Positions 1 to 5,765 of a DNA stretch of 13,465 nucleotides are shown piece by piece. The stretch lies in contig JAEYXC010000246.1 in the NCBI GenBank assembly GCA_023428655.1, positions 1 through 13,465 of the forward strand. The letters are read 5' to 3'. The stretch's first letter is position 1. Each line of letters begins with the position of its first letter. Origin of the DNA: Bacillota bacterium. Its GTDB lineage: Bacteria > Bacillota > Clostridia > Lachnospirales > Lachnospiraceae. The notes beneath the pieces are model-generated. The model had not been told where the DNA came from. It was given only the letters and a program-made list of their open reading frames with translations, and ran no database searches. Both the position numbers and the translations under genes were made by a program.

Positions 1-82
1 GATGGTTGGTGAGGTAAATCGCGAGGAAGCAACTCAGGAGCTTATCATGGGACAAATATTAAAATCAAGTAAAGGAGTATAG
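1..82 (+). CDS. Sugar ABC transporter ATP-binding protein, C-terminal end (partial)
   Basis: Only the last 26 codons are inside the window; base 1 is the end of a codon begun upstream, and the stop TAG is at 80-82. The visible tail contains GEVNREEATQELIM, which matches the usual C-terminal end of the double-domain ATPases of monosaccharide ABC importers (a G-E-x-x-R-E-E-A-T-Q-E-x-I-M tail). Those proteins sit on the inner face of the membrane and power sugar uptake. The stop lies 2 bp before the permease start at 85, and the permease ribosome binding site (AAAGGAG, 71-77) is inside this gene, so the two are very likely co-transcribed and translationally coupled. Walker motifs are outside the window and cannot be checked. 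Confidence 0.8.
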   Translation, partial: MVGEVNREEATQELIMGQILKSSKGV

Positions 83-84
83 CG

Positions 85-1242
85 ATGGATAAAGCAAAAG
101 ATCTCTTAAAAAAGAATACTATGATTATTGCGCTTATCGTAGTAACCATATTTTTTACAATAACAACAAACGGAACCCTACTTGTTCCTCAGAACATTAC
201 AAACCTCATTGCTCAGAACGGCTATGTCGTTATACTTGCAGTAGGTATGTTAATCTGTATTTTGACCGGTGGTAACATCGACTTATCCGTAGGATCTATC
301 GTATGCTTGATCGGTTCAATTGCAGGTACCCTAATCGTTAATAATAAGGTTAATAATTGGGTTGCAATTGTGATCTGTCTTGCAATCGGTATCGTAATCG
401 GTGTAATACAAGGCTATTGGATTGCATTCCTTCGAATTCCTGCCTTCATTGTTACCCTGGCGGGTATGTTACTCTGGAGAGGTGTAGCTCTAATCGTACT
501 TGACGGTCTGACCGTATCACCCTTCCCGGATAGCTATTTAAATCTCTTCAACAGCTATGTACCTGACATTTTTGAAGGTAGTATTAATATCCTTGCTCTT
601 GTGATTGGTGTAATAGTATGTTTGATTTATATCGCTGCCATGTTAATCTCCAGAGCGAATAAAAAGAAGAAGGGTTATCAGCTTACTTCTGTTTTATCAG
701 AGACAAGTCAAATCGTAATTATCTGTGCTATCGTTATGGCATTTGCCATCTCCATGGCAAGACATAAGGGTGTACCAATGATCCTGATCTTATTGGCTGT
801 CATTGTATTTGCTTATACCTATTATACTACAAAGACGGTTCCCGGACGTTATCTCTATGCAATGGGTGGTAATGAGAAGGCAGCAAGACTTTCCGGTATC
901 AATACCAACAAAGTACTTTTCTTTGCTTATGTTAATATGGCATTTTTAAGTGCGGTCGCAGCTCTTGTGTGTGTTGCTCGTTTTAACTCTGCTGCTCCTA
1001 CCGCAGGTATGAACTATGAGATGGATGCCATCGGTTCCTGTTATATCGGCGGTGCTTCTGCTTACGGTGGTATCGGTTCTGTTCCGAGAGTAGTAATCGG
1101 TGCTATCTTCATGGGTGTTATCAATAACGGTATGTCAATTATGGGTATTGATAGTAATGTTCAGAAGGTTGTTAAGGGTGTTGTATTGCTCGCAGCAGTA
1201 ACCTTCGATGTACTTTCCAAGAAGAGAGGAAAAATCGCGTAA
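85..1242 (+). CDS. mmsB: Multiple-monosaccharide ABC transporter permease (MmsB/GguB type)
   Basis: This is the integral membrane subunit of a sugar importer of the ribose/xylose/galactose class (BPD_transp_2 family), 385 aa long. Ribose-type permeases are usually about 320-340 aa. The extra length, with a cytoplasmic KKKK stretch near residues 193-196 between hydrophobic segments, is as in the GguB/MmsB branch. Hydrophobic segments fill most of the protein. Family signatures are visible: GGNIDLSVGS at 62-71 and the ATPase-contacting loop GGNEKAARLSGI at 261-272. The ATG at 85 follows AAAGGAG at 8-bp spacing. The ATPase gene ends just upstream; no binding-protein gene lies downstream, so it probably precedes the ATPase outside the window. 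The substrate (for example xylose, arabinose, galactose or glucose) cannot be read from the sequence. A terminator about 230 bp downstream closes the unit. Confidence 0.9.
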   Translation: MDKAKDLLKKNTMIIALIVVTIFFTITTNGTLLVPQNITNLIAQNGYVVILAVGMLICILTGGNIDLSVGSIVCLIGSIAGTLIVNNKVNNWVAIVICLAIGIVIGVIQGYWIAFLRIPAFIVTLAGMLLWRGVALIVLDGLTVSPFPDSYLNLFNSYVPDIFEGSINILALVIGVIVCLIYIAAMLISRANKKKKGYQLTSVLSETSQIVIICAIVMAFAISMARHKGVPMILILLAVIVFAYTYYTTKTVPGRYLYAMGGNEKAARLSGINTNKVLFFAYVNMAFLSAVAALVCVARFNSAAPTAGMNYEMDAIGSCYIGGASAYGGIGSVPRVVIGAIFMGVINNGMSIMGIDSNVQKVVKGVVLLAAVTFDVLSKKRGKIA

Positions 1243-1469
1243 TAAATATTATGTTTATAACGTGAGAAAAGCACCCTTATAACAAGCTTACTAGTGAGAG
1301 AGAAAGGGGAGCAAAGATCATTAACATGAATTACCTTCTTGATATAAATAAGCAGTGGGAACATACTTCCAGATTGCTTGTGAGTATGTGAACAGACCGA
1401 AGATCTTGAGCGTCTATTATGTTCAGGTCATAAAAAGCTTGCAAGTTTCAGACTTAGACTCCTATATGT
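1243..1469 (+). other. Long presumed 3' UTR between mmsB and its terminator
   Basis: No convincing gene lies in these 227 bases. One can see a 7-bp inverted repeat (ACATACT 1361-1367 with AGTATGT 1383-1389) and a 21-codon ORF at 1326-1391 whose nearest SD-like sequence is about 14 bp away, too far for confidence. The stretch is probably transcribed with mmsB up to the terminator at 1470-1527. It could hold a stable 3'-derived RNA, but nothing proves it. Confidence 0.35.
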
Positions 1470-1527
1470 AAAGAGCAGAGGATTTAGTAATGATGAGTAT
1501 TTCGTTACTAAGTCCTTTGCTCTTTTT
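1470..1527 (+). terminator. Intrinsic terminator of the sugar transporter unit
   Basis: A long hairpin is visible: AAAGAGCA at 1470 onward pairs with TGCTCTTT ending near 1526. It continues inward through AGGA/TCCT and TTAGTAA/TTACTAA with one or two mismatches and a loop around 1491-1504. The descending strand ends in a CTCTTTTT run. It is partly symmetrical, with an A-rich start on the other strand, so it could also work in reverse, although no minus-strand gene needs it. Confidence 0.85.
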
Positions 1528-1539
1528 ATGCACATATTT

Positions 1540-1568
1540 TTGAACGCTGAATTATTTCATTGAATAAT
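1540..1568 (+). promoter_or_regulatory. Possible promoter for the lipoprotein gene
   Basis: TTGAAC (1540-1545) and AATAAT (1563-1568) are separated by 17 bp, just after the previous terminator. The -35 box matches the sigma-A consensus at 4 of 6 positions and the -10 box at 5 of 6. If used, the transcript would have a leader of about 150 nt containing the hairpin at 1615-1674. Other weak options exist closer to the gene (for example TATACT near 1708, without a matching -35 box). Confidence 0.35.
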
Positions 1569-1614
1569 GGTAATAATTTTATCAAAGTAACGTTAAAAGA
1601 GGACTTTATATAAC

Positions 1615-1674
1615 GAAGTTCTCAGTAAGTGCTTCTAGGTTTGCCCCTCATAGCAGACTTCTTATTCTTTTTTT
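1615..1674 (+). terminator. Possible leader attenuator before the lipoprotein gene
   Basis: GAAGT (1615-1619) can pair with ACTTC (1657-1661), and CT with AG extends the stem past a one-base bulge. A U-rich tract, TTATTC plus seven T (1662-1674), follows. GAAG can instead pair with CTTC near 1632-1635, giving two competing folds. It stands inside the probable leader of the gene at 1728, so it may be a regulated terminator. The long loop and short stem keep confidence low, and I match it to no known riboswitch class. Confidence 0.3.
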
Positions 1675-1727
1675 AATGCATCGAGCAGTACTTTGATGTA
1701 AGTTTATACTATTTAAGGAGGAGTTTT

Positions 1728-2393
1728 ATGAAACTGAAACTAATTATTGTTACTCTGGTATTATTAATGCTGATTATGAGTGGATGTGGTAGAAGAAATG
1801 ATAATAACGCCGCTACCTCTCCCTCACCGGCACCGACTACGGCTGCAACTACAGCACCCACAACAGCGCCTACAACCGCACCCACAACAGCACCGACCAC
1901 GGCGGCACCGACAACATCCGCCGATGGGAACACGGACGCTGTTACAACTGCATCCATTGTTGATAATGAGGAAGCTTTTCTAAATGCAATCAGTAAGAAA
2001 GGTACCTGGATTATTTGTCTGACCAAGGACATTACCACCGACAAAGAGCTTTTGATGGAGGGTGAATTTAAGAACGGTAAGAAGGATGATGATGGGAAGG
2101 ATGAGATACAACGTAAATTGGCATTATATGCTCAGGACGAGAATCGTAACATCACTGCCAGATATACCTTAACCGCACCAAAGCTTACCATATCCAGCCC
2201 GGAAGCAAGTATTGTAAAGGGAACCTTCAAAGGAGACTTATATATCAATACAACTGATTTTGATTTGGAGGATGCAACCATAGATGGTAATGTTTACTTC
2301 CTAACTAAGGAAGCTATGGATTCCTTTGAAATGGATGACACCAGTAAGATTACCGGTAAAAAAGAAATGATCAAAGAAAAAAATAATCAATAG
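1728..2393 (+). CDS. Secreted lipoprotein with Thr/Pro/Ala repeat linker, function unknown
   Basis: This 221-aa protein starts with a type II signal peptide: KLK, a hydrophobic core at 5-17, and a lipobox ending SGC with the lipidated Cys at 20. The mature protein should therefore be anchored to the outer face of the membrane. Residues 31-63 form a low-complexity linker built mainly of Ala-Pro-Thr-Thr repeats, typical of extended wall-spanning spacers and often glycosylated. The remaining domain of about 155 residues ends in short alternating beta-type segments (residues about 150-195, with GTFKGDLYI and DATIDGNVYF). This hints at a small beta-solenoid, but that is an inference. I recognise no catalytic motif. 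The ATG at 1728 follows AAGGAGGAG closely. It has its own terminator (2409-2456) and appears monocistronic. It could be a substrate-binding or wall-associated protein; the role is not assignable from sequence. Confidence 0.8.
   Translation: MKLKLIIVTLVLLMLIMSGCGRRNDNNAATSPSPAPTTAATTAPTTAPTTAPTTAPTTAAPTTSADGNTDAVTTASIVDNEEAFLNAISKKGTWIICLTKDITTDKELLMEGEFKNGKKDDDGKDEIQRKLALYAQDENRNITARYTLTAPKLTISSPEASIVKGTFKGDLYINTTDFDLEDATIDGNVYFLTKEAMDSFEMDDTSKITGKKEMIKEKNNQ
1854..1901 (+). repeat. 12-bp coding tandem repeat (Ala-Pro-Thr-Thr, four units)
   Basis: Residues 43-58 of the lipoprotein are four consecutive Ala-Pro-Thr-Thr units encoded by 12-bp repeats that differ at third positions (GCA/GCG, CCC/CCT/CCG, ACA/ACC). 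Degenerate copies flank them (1818-1916). In-frame copy-number change by slippage would alter linker length without breaking the gene, although the codon variation makes slippage less likely than in a perfect repeat. Confidence 0.75.
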
Positions 2394-2408
2394 TGCAGTG
2401 TTTAATGA

Positions 2409-2456
2409 GGGTGACAATACAGAAGGAGATGCTTCTATGGATTGTCACCCTTTTTT
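2409..2456 (+). terminator. Intrinsic terminator of the lipoprotein gene
   Basis: GGGTGACAAT (2409-2418) pairs perfectly with ATTGTCACCC (2441-2450), with a further GAAG/CTTC inner pairing, followed at once by six T (2451-2456). It begins 16 bp after the stop codon. Confidence 0.93.
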
Positions 2457-2543
2457 ACTCTAAGGAGGATTGGCGTAGTAAAGGCAAATTAGTATCCTAT
2501 GATGAAGCTAGACAATTAAGTTAATCATGAGATGTGAAGCATA

Positions 2544-2597
2544 GTGATAAGTTGATTAGTCATTTATCTTGTGATAAGTTGATTAGTCATTTAACTT
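2544..2597 (+). repeat. Two-copy 27-bp tandem repeat just upstream of a promoter
   Basis: The units are 2544-2570 and 2571-2597, head to tail, and differ at one position (TTTATCTT against TTTAACTT). Each begins GTGATAAGTTGATTAGTC. The second copy ends 2 bp before the -35 element of the promoter at 2600-2629, so the repeat could be a pair of binding sites for an activator or repressor. It falls within an open frame that runs into the gene at 2663, where it would encode two D-K-L-I-S-H-L units, but the promoter position argues that it is not translated. Confidence 0.85.
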
Positions 2598-2599
2598 GG

Positions 2600-2629
2600 T
2601 TGGACATTTATAAGGTCGCATGTTACAAT
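2600..2629 (+). promoter_or_regulatory. Sigma-A-type promoter for the 105-aa gene
   Basis: TTGGAC (2600-2605) and TACAAT (2624-2629) are 18 bp apart; reading the -35 box as TGGACA gives 17 bp. The -10 box matches 5 of 6 consensus positions. Transcription would begin near 2636, about 27 nt before the ATG at 2663. This supports that start over any upstream codon. Confidence 0.65.
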
Positions 2630-2662
2630 AAAAAAGTGTTTTTAGAAAGGGAGGTGTCGATT

Positions 2663-2980
2663 ATGAATGAGGAGCTCGGCCAATTGGATTTGGAATTAAA
2701 GGGTTTGTTTGTAGCTTCGAAGCTGGATGAGCTAATCGAGCTATTGAATAAGCAGCCGGAGACAACCGTAAAAGAGATTAGTGATTATAACTGGAATATT
2801 ATTAAGAAATATTATGACACGGAACGCTTTGATCTGTTATTTCAGCATCTGAAATTTGTAGCATATACTTGCTTTATGGTAGAATATGCTCATCAGATTG
2901 GTGTCATCACAGATGATGCTTTTCGTATCATGATGATGATTTATAATGATATTTATGAGCTTAAGAGGCAGCAGAGCTGA
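2663..2980 (+). CDS. Unrecognised 105-aa helical cytoplasmic protein
   Basis: I do not recognise this family. The protein has no signal peptide or membrane segment. It is acidic at the start (MNEELGQLDLELKG) and appears almost entirely alpha-helical. Residues about 14-31 and 40-100 hold amphipathic stretches, with an aromatic-rich middle (DYNWNIIKKYYD, FQHLKFVAYTCFMVEYAHQ) and a Met cluster (RIMMMIYNDIYELKRQQ) at the end. It may form a small helical bundle or bind a partner protein. The open frame extends back to an ATG at 2534, but the ATG at 2663 is preferred: GGGAGGTG lies 6 bp before it, and the promoter at 2600-2629 lies inside the extension. The gene stands alone between terminator 2409-2456 and the asnA promoter, with its own promoter and tandem repeat. 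No terminator is obvious after it. Confidence 0.8.
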   Translation: MNEELGQLDLELKGLFVASKLDELIELLNKQPETTVKEISDYNWNIIKKYYDTERFDLLFQHLKFVAYTCFMVEYAHQIGVITDDAFRIMMMIYNDIYELKRQQS

Positions 2981-3034
2981 CAGGACCTTTCCCGCTAGGT
3001 TAATAGCTTTGACTTTAAAGTAATGTCGACAATG

Positions 3035-3060
3035 TACTTTGTACTAATGTTGACAAAGTA
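3035..3060 (+). promoter_or_regulatory. Inverted repeat over the asnA -35 box (possible operator)
   Basis: TACTTTGT (3035-3042) and ACAAAGTA (3053-3060) form a perfect 8-bp inverted repeat with a 10-bp spacer, covering the TTGACA box. A direct repeat overlaps it: AATGTCGACAA (3022-3032) and AATGTTGACAA (3046-3056), 24 bp apart. A regulator bound here would block or shape RNA polymerase access. I cannot assign the regulator. Confidence 0.45.
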
Positions 3061-3078
3061 GGAATAAAAATGTAAAAT
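3050..3078 (+). promoter_or_regulatory. Strong sigma-A-type promoter of the asnA unit
   Basis: Consensus TTGACA (3050-3055) and TAAAAT (3073-3078) are separated by exactly 17 bp. The start point would be near 3085, giving a leader of about 110 nt before asnA. Confidence 0.8.
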
Positions 3079-3125
3079 GTGCTACATAGCATTCAGTAAG
3101 ACATGAATTTATGTATGATCTTATT

Positions 3126-3167
3126 GTGCTCCGCTACAGCACAAACAGCACGATAACAAACGGTGCT
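3126..3167 (+). other. Mutually exclusive short hairpins in the asnA leader
   Basis: Four 5-base blocks alternate: GTGCT (3126-3130), AGCAC (3138-3142), AGCAC (3147-3151) and GTGCT (3163-3167). The first can pair with the second or third, and the fourth with the third or second. Two folds are therefore possible shortly before the ribosome binding site at 3183-3187. No T-box (TGGNACCGCG-like) element is present, although T-boxes precede some asnA genes in Firmicutes. A regulatory role is speculative. Confidence 0.3.
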
Positions 3168-3194
3168 GGTTAATCGTTAATTGGAGGAATGAAC

Positions 3195-4202
3195 ATGAAA
3201 TTGATTATACCGGAAGGGTATAAAGCAGAGATCGATATCAAAGAGACGGAAATCGGTATTAAGTATTGTAAGGATTTTTTTGAAAGAGAACTAGCAAAGC
3301 AGTTGAATCTGACCCGTGTTTCCGCACCACTTTTCGTAAAACCCGAAACAGGTCTGAATGATAACCTGAATGGGGTGGAAAGACCCGTTAGCTTTGGTGT
3401 AAAGGAACAAAATGATACACAGGTAGAAATCGTTCATTCCTTAGCAAAATGGAAGCGCCAAGCGCTTAAGAGATACGGCTTTCATAAAGAAGAAGGTCTA
3501 TATACTGATATGAGTGCAATCCGCAGGGATGAAGAGACGGACAATATTCATTCCATCTATGTGGATCAGTGGGATTGGGAAAAAATCATTGATAAGTGTG
3601 ATAGAAACCTTGATACACTGAAATCGATTGTTCGTAAGGTGTATGCCGCATTAAAGAATACGGAGCGCTTTATGGCATCCAAATATGATTATATTCAAGA
3701 GATTCTACCTGAGGAGATCACCTTTATCTCTTCTCAGGAATTAGAAGATAACTATCCGGATTTGACGCCGAAGGAAAGAGAATATATGATTTCTAAGGAT
3801 AAGGGTGCCGTATTTATTATGCAAATCGGTGGCGCCTTACGTTCCGGGGAACGCCACGACGGAAGAGCTCCCGATTATGATGATTGGAAGCTTAATGGTG
3901 ATATTATTGTATATTATCCTGTTTTAGACATTGCATTAGAGCTATCTTCTATGGGTATTCGTGTTGACGAGGAAACACTGGTAGAACAGCTTAGGATAAG
4001 CGATTGCATGGATCGTGCCGAGCTACCCTTCCAGAAAGCACTGATTAATAAGGAGCTTCCATATACCATCGGGGGAGGCATCGGACAGTCAAGAATCTGC
4101 ATGTTCTATCTACGAAAGGCACATATCGGGGAAGTCCAATCCTCAATCTGGCCTCAGGAGGTTATGGAAGAAGCGGATAGAAAAGGTCTACCTCTATTAT
4201 AA
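3195..4202 (+). CDS. asnA: Aspartate-ammonia ligase (asparagine synthetase A)
   Basis: This enzyme makes L-asparagine from aspartate, ammonia and ATP in the cytoplasm. It is a homolog of class II aspartyl/asparaginyl-tRNA synthetase catalytic cores. At 335 aa it is close to the family's usual 330. Characteristic blocks are present: LTRVSAPLFV (39-48), TGLNDNLNGVERPVSF (52-67), RRDEETDNIHSIYVDQWDWE (110-129), and the class II motif 3 region GGGIGQSRICMF (293-304), ending with GEVQSSIWP. An in-frame ATG at 3189 touches GGAGG with no spacing, so the ATG at 3195 is chosen; it is 7 bp from GGAGG (3183-3187) and gives the family's usual N-terminus MKLIIPEGYK. It is first in a likely unit with a histidine phosphatase, a HAD phosphatase and a GNAT gene, none of which has an obvious link to asparagine synthesis. 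Confidence 0.96.
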   Translation: MKLIIPEGYKAEIDIKETEIGIKYCKDFFERELAKQLNLTRVSAPLFVKPETGLNDNLNGVERPVSFGVKEQNDTQVEIVHSLAKWKRQALKRYGFHKEEGLYTDMSAIRRDEETDNIHSIYVDQWDWEKIIDKCDRNLDTLKSIVRKVYAALKNTERFMASKYDYIQEILPEEITFISSQELEDNYPDLTPKEREYMISKDKGAVFIMQIGGALRSGERHDGRAPDYDDWKLNGDIIVYYPVLDIALELSSMGIRVDEETLVEQLRISDCMDRAELPFQKALINKELPYTIGGGIGQSRICMFYLRKAHIGEVQSSIWPQEVMEEADRKGLPLL

Positions 4203-4303
4203 TGTTGTCGACTCATGTTCCATAGGGGAAGCGATGACACTCAGGCATTCTTGCGTTGGTAAGTATTTACTCATGCTCAAAAAATAGGCGGTGATAATTC
4301 GAT

Positions 4304-4939
4304 ATGGTTAATTTATATCTCATACGACACGGTAGACAAAACAGCACCTTATGTAATGTTGATGTTGAGCTATCTGAGGCTGGGCAGCTACAAGCACAAT
4401 TGCTCAGGGAACGCTTGCTCCGTTACGATATCGATGCATTATATTCAAGTGATATGCTACGGGCTATTCAGACTGCAGAAATCATTAATCAAGCATTAAA
4501 GCTGCCTCACATCATTCGGGAGGAGCTTCGTGAGATTTCCTTTGGATTATTGACCAGTCATTCAGAGAGCTATATTGAGGAACATTTTGCTGATTTTAAA
4601 GCGGAGCAAAGAAACCTGATGGAGGATATTCCATATCCGGAGGGAGAAAGCGGAACCTCCGTATACGAACGAGCCATGCCCGTTATTCAGGAAATCGTTC
4701 AAAGCGGAAAGAAGGATATCGCTATAGTCACACATGGTGGAACCATACGAGTACTACTGGCAGCACTGTTTGGGAAAAATCAAGCAAGACGCTTTTTGTT
4801 CGGTGTATCCATGGAGAATACAGGAATTACGCAATTAGTATATAATCCGCAGTATGATCGTTTTTATCTGGAACGCTTTAACGATTATGCTCATTTGGAG
4901 GGACATTTGGACCTACATCGTAAAAACTGGAACATGTAA
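4304..4939 (+). CDS. Histidine phosphatase family protein (phosphoglycerate mutase-like)
   Basis: This 211-aa enzyme of the cofactor-independent-looking RHG superfamily transfers phosphate through a phosphohistidine. Visible residues are R8-H9-G10 (H9 accepts phosphate), R53 in SSDMLRAIQTA, the acid/base E77 in ELREISFG, and the second catalytic H144 in VTHGG. The length and the short insert suit the CobC/GpmB-like branch, which includes alpha-ribazole phosphatase and assorted metabolite phosphatases, so the substrate is open. The start at 4304 follows AGGCGGTGAT (4286-4295), one mismatch from the full anti-16S match, at 8-bp spacing. It lies 101 bp after asnA, with no clear promoter or terminator between, so readthrough is likely. 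A 17-codon ORF (4234-4287) lies in that gap and overlaps the start of this ribosome binding site. Confidence 0.88.
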   Translation: MVNLYLIRHGRQNSTLCNVDVELSEAGQLQAQLLRERLLRYDIDALYSSDMLRAIQTAEIINQALKLPHIIREELREISFGLLTSHSESYIEEHFADFKAEQRNLMEDIPYPEGESGTSVYERAMPVIQEIVQSGKKDIAIVTHGGTIRVLLAALFGKNQARRFLFGVSMENTGITQLVYNPQYDRFYLERFNDYAHLEGHLDLHRKNWNM

Positions 4940-4983
4940 TTACTTATGGGTTATTCATTATTTTGAACATATGGTGTTAAAGG

Positions 4984-5045
4984 ATAACAGGCTGGAGGAT
5001 CGTATTCGATAATAGTTCGGAGACGTTATTCCAGCTGTTTGTTAT
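4984..5045 (+). other. Imperfect hairpin in the phosphatase-HAD gap
   Basis: ATAACA (4984-4989) pairs with TGTTAT (5040-5045), and CTGGA (4992-4996) with TCCAG (5030-5034), separated by an internal loop. No U-tract follows, so it is not a normal terminator. It may be an RNA-processing or partial-termination element in the transcript. Nothing else explains the 167-bp gap apart from the mini-ORF at 5070-5114. Confidence 0.3.
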
Positions 5046-5069
5046 TGAGCTGTAATAGGGGAGGAGTCA

Positions 5070-5114
5070 ATGGCATTTAACATTAGAGATAAGACAGGAG
5101 GCTTGTATGTATAA
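5070..5114 (+). CDS. Possible 14-aa leader peptide overlapping the HAD gene start
   Basis: ATG at 5070 is preceded by GGGGAGGAG, ending 3 bp before it, which is a strong ribosome binding site. It encodes MAFNIRDKTGGLYV and stops at TAA 5112-5114, overlapping the first codons of the HAD gene (ATG 5107) in another frame. The HAD gene's own AGGAGG (5095-5100) lies inside this mini-ORF, so ribosomes translating it would pass over and finish next to the HAD start. This is a layout that fits translational coupling. There is no run of a single amino acid to suggest classical attenuation. Coding status is unproven. Confidence 0.35.
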   Translation: MAFNIRDKTGGLYV

Positions 5115-5721
5115 GCATATTATATGGGATTTTGACGGAACACTATTTGACACCTACGAGGTAATGGGCAGGGCATTGCAGCGATCCTTTCAAAAGATTG
5201 TGATCAACGAGCCGTTGGAGAATATCATCCAGTTGATGAAGGTATCCATCTCAAAGGCATTACAATATTATGGAGAAAAATACCATATTGATGAGGCGTT
5301 CAAAAGGGATTATGAGAAATTACGTAAAGAGATGGAGCTGGAGGAATGTAAGCCATATCCGGGAGTAATTGAATTACTAAAGCATATCCGAGATACCGGC
5401 AGATATAATTATATTTTCACTCATCGAGGGATATCTACAATAAACTTTCTTAAGAAGCATGGTATTGAGGATTGCTTTACGGATTGTATTACCTCCCAGC
5501 ATTCCTTTGAACGAAAGCCTAGCCCGGCGGCCATCCTGCATCTTGTCGAGAAATATAGTATGAAGCCACAGGAAGCAATCATGATCGGAGACCGAGACCT
5601 GGATATCCTGTCAGCAAAGAATGCCGGAATTCAGGCCTGCTTTTTCGATGAAACGAGCCTTATATGTGAAGCAGCGGACTACAATATTAAGAGCATTCAG
5701 CAATTACGTGAGATGATATAA
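5107..5721 (+). CDS. HAD-superfamily hydrolase, subfamily IA (phosphatase)
   Basis: A 204-aa cytoplasmic Mg2+-dependent phosphatase with all four HAD motifs: motif I DFDGT (nucleophile D8, acid/base D10), motif II T105 in IFTHRG, motif III K137 in ERKPSP, and motif IV GDRDLD (D162, D166). A helical cap sits between motifs I and II (about residues 16-85), placing it with the phosphoglycolate phosphatase/PpaX-like subfamily IA. The substrate is not determinable; family members act on phosphoglycolate, pyrophosphate, sugar phosphates or nucleotides. The start at 5107 follows AGGAGG at 6 bp. It is 167 bp downstream of the histidine phosphatase and 44 bp upstream of a GNAT gene, in the presumed asnA unit. 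Confidence 0.9.
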   Translation: MYKHIIWDFDGTLFDTYEVMGRALQRSFQKIVINEPLENIIQLMKVSISKALQYYGEKYHIDEAFKRDYEKLRKEMELEECKPYPGVIELLKHIRDTGRYNYIFTHRGISTINFLKKHGIEDCFTDCITSQHSFERKPSPAAILHLVEKYSMKPQEAIMIGDRDLDILSAKNAGIQACFFDETSLICEAADYNIKSIQQLREMI

Positions 5722-5765
5722 CTTGATAAACGAAGTTAAAATTTATATCAAGGGAGTAGAGTAGA

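Noticed and set aside
1326..1391. 21-aa ORF (MNYLLDINKQ...) in the mmsB-lipoprotein gap
   Set aside because: The nearest SD-like sequence is about 14 bp away, and nothing in the peptide or surroundings supports translation.
1600..1670. GGGCAAACC on the minus strand (complement of GGTTTGCCC at 1638-1646), as in c-di-GMP-I riboswitches
   Set aside because: The partner block GGGACGCAAAGCC and the receptor helix are absent, and no minus-strand gene follows; a chance 9-base match.
1709..2044. Minus-strand 111-aa frame with Val/Ala/Gly repeats over the lipoprotein gene
   Set aside because: It is the antisense shadow of the Ala-Pro-Thr-Thr repeat, with no SD.
2534..2662. N-terminal extension of the 105-aa protein including two D-K-L-I-S-H-L repeats
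   Set aside because: It contains the promoter at 2600-2629, and its ATG lacks an SD, while ATG 2663 has a strong one.
3085..3194. T-box riboswitch in front of asnA
   Set aside because: No T-box sequence and no terminator/antiterminator hairpin; the leader is too short.
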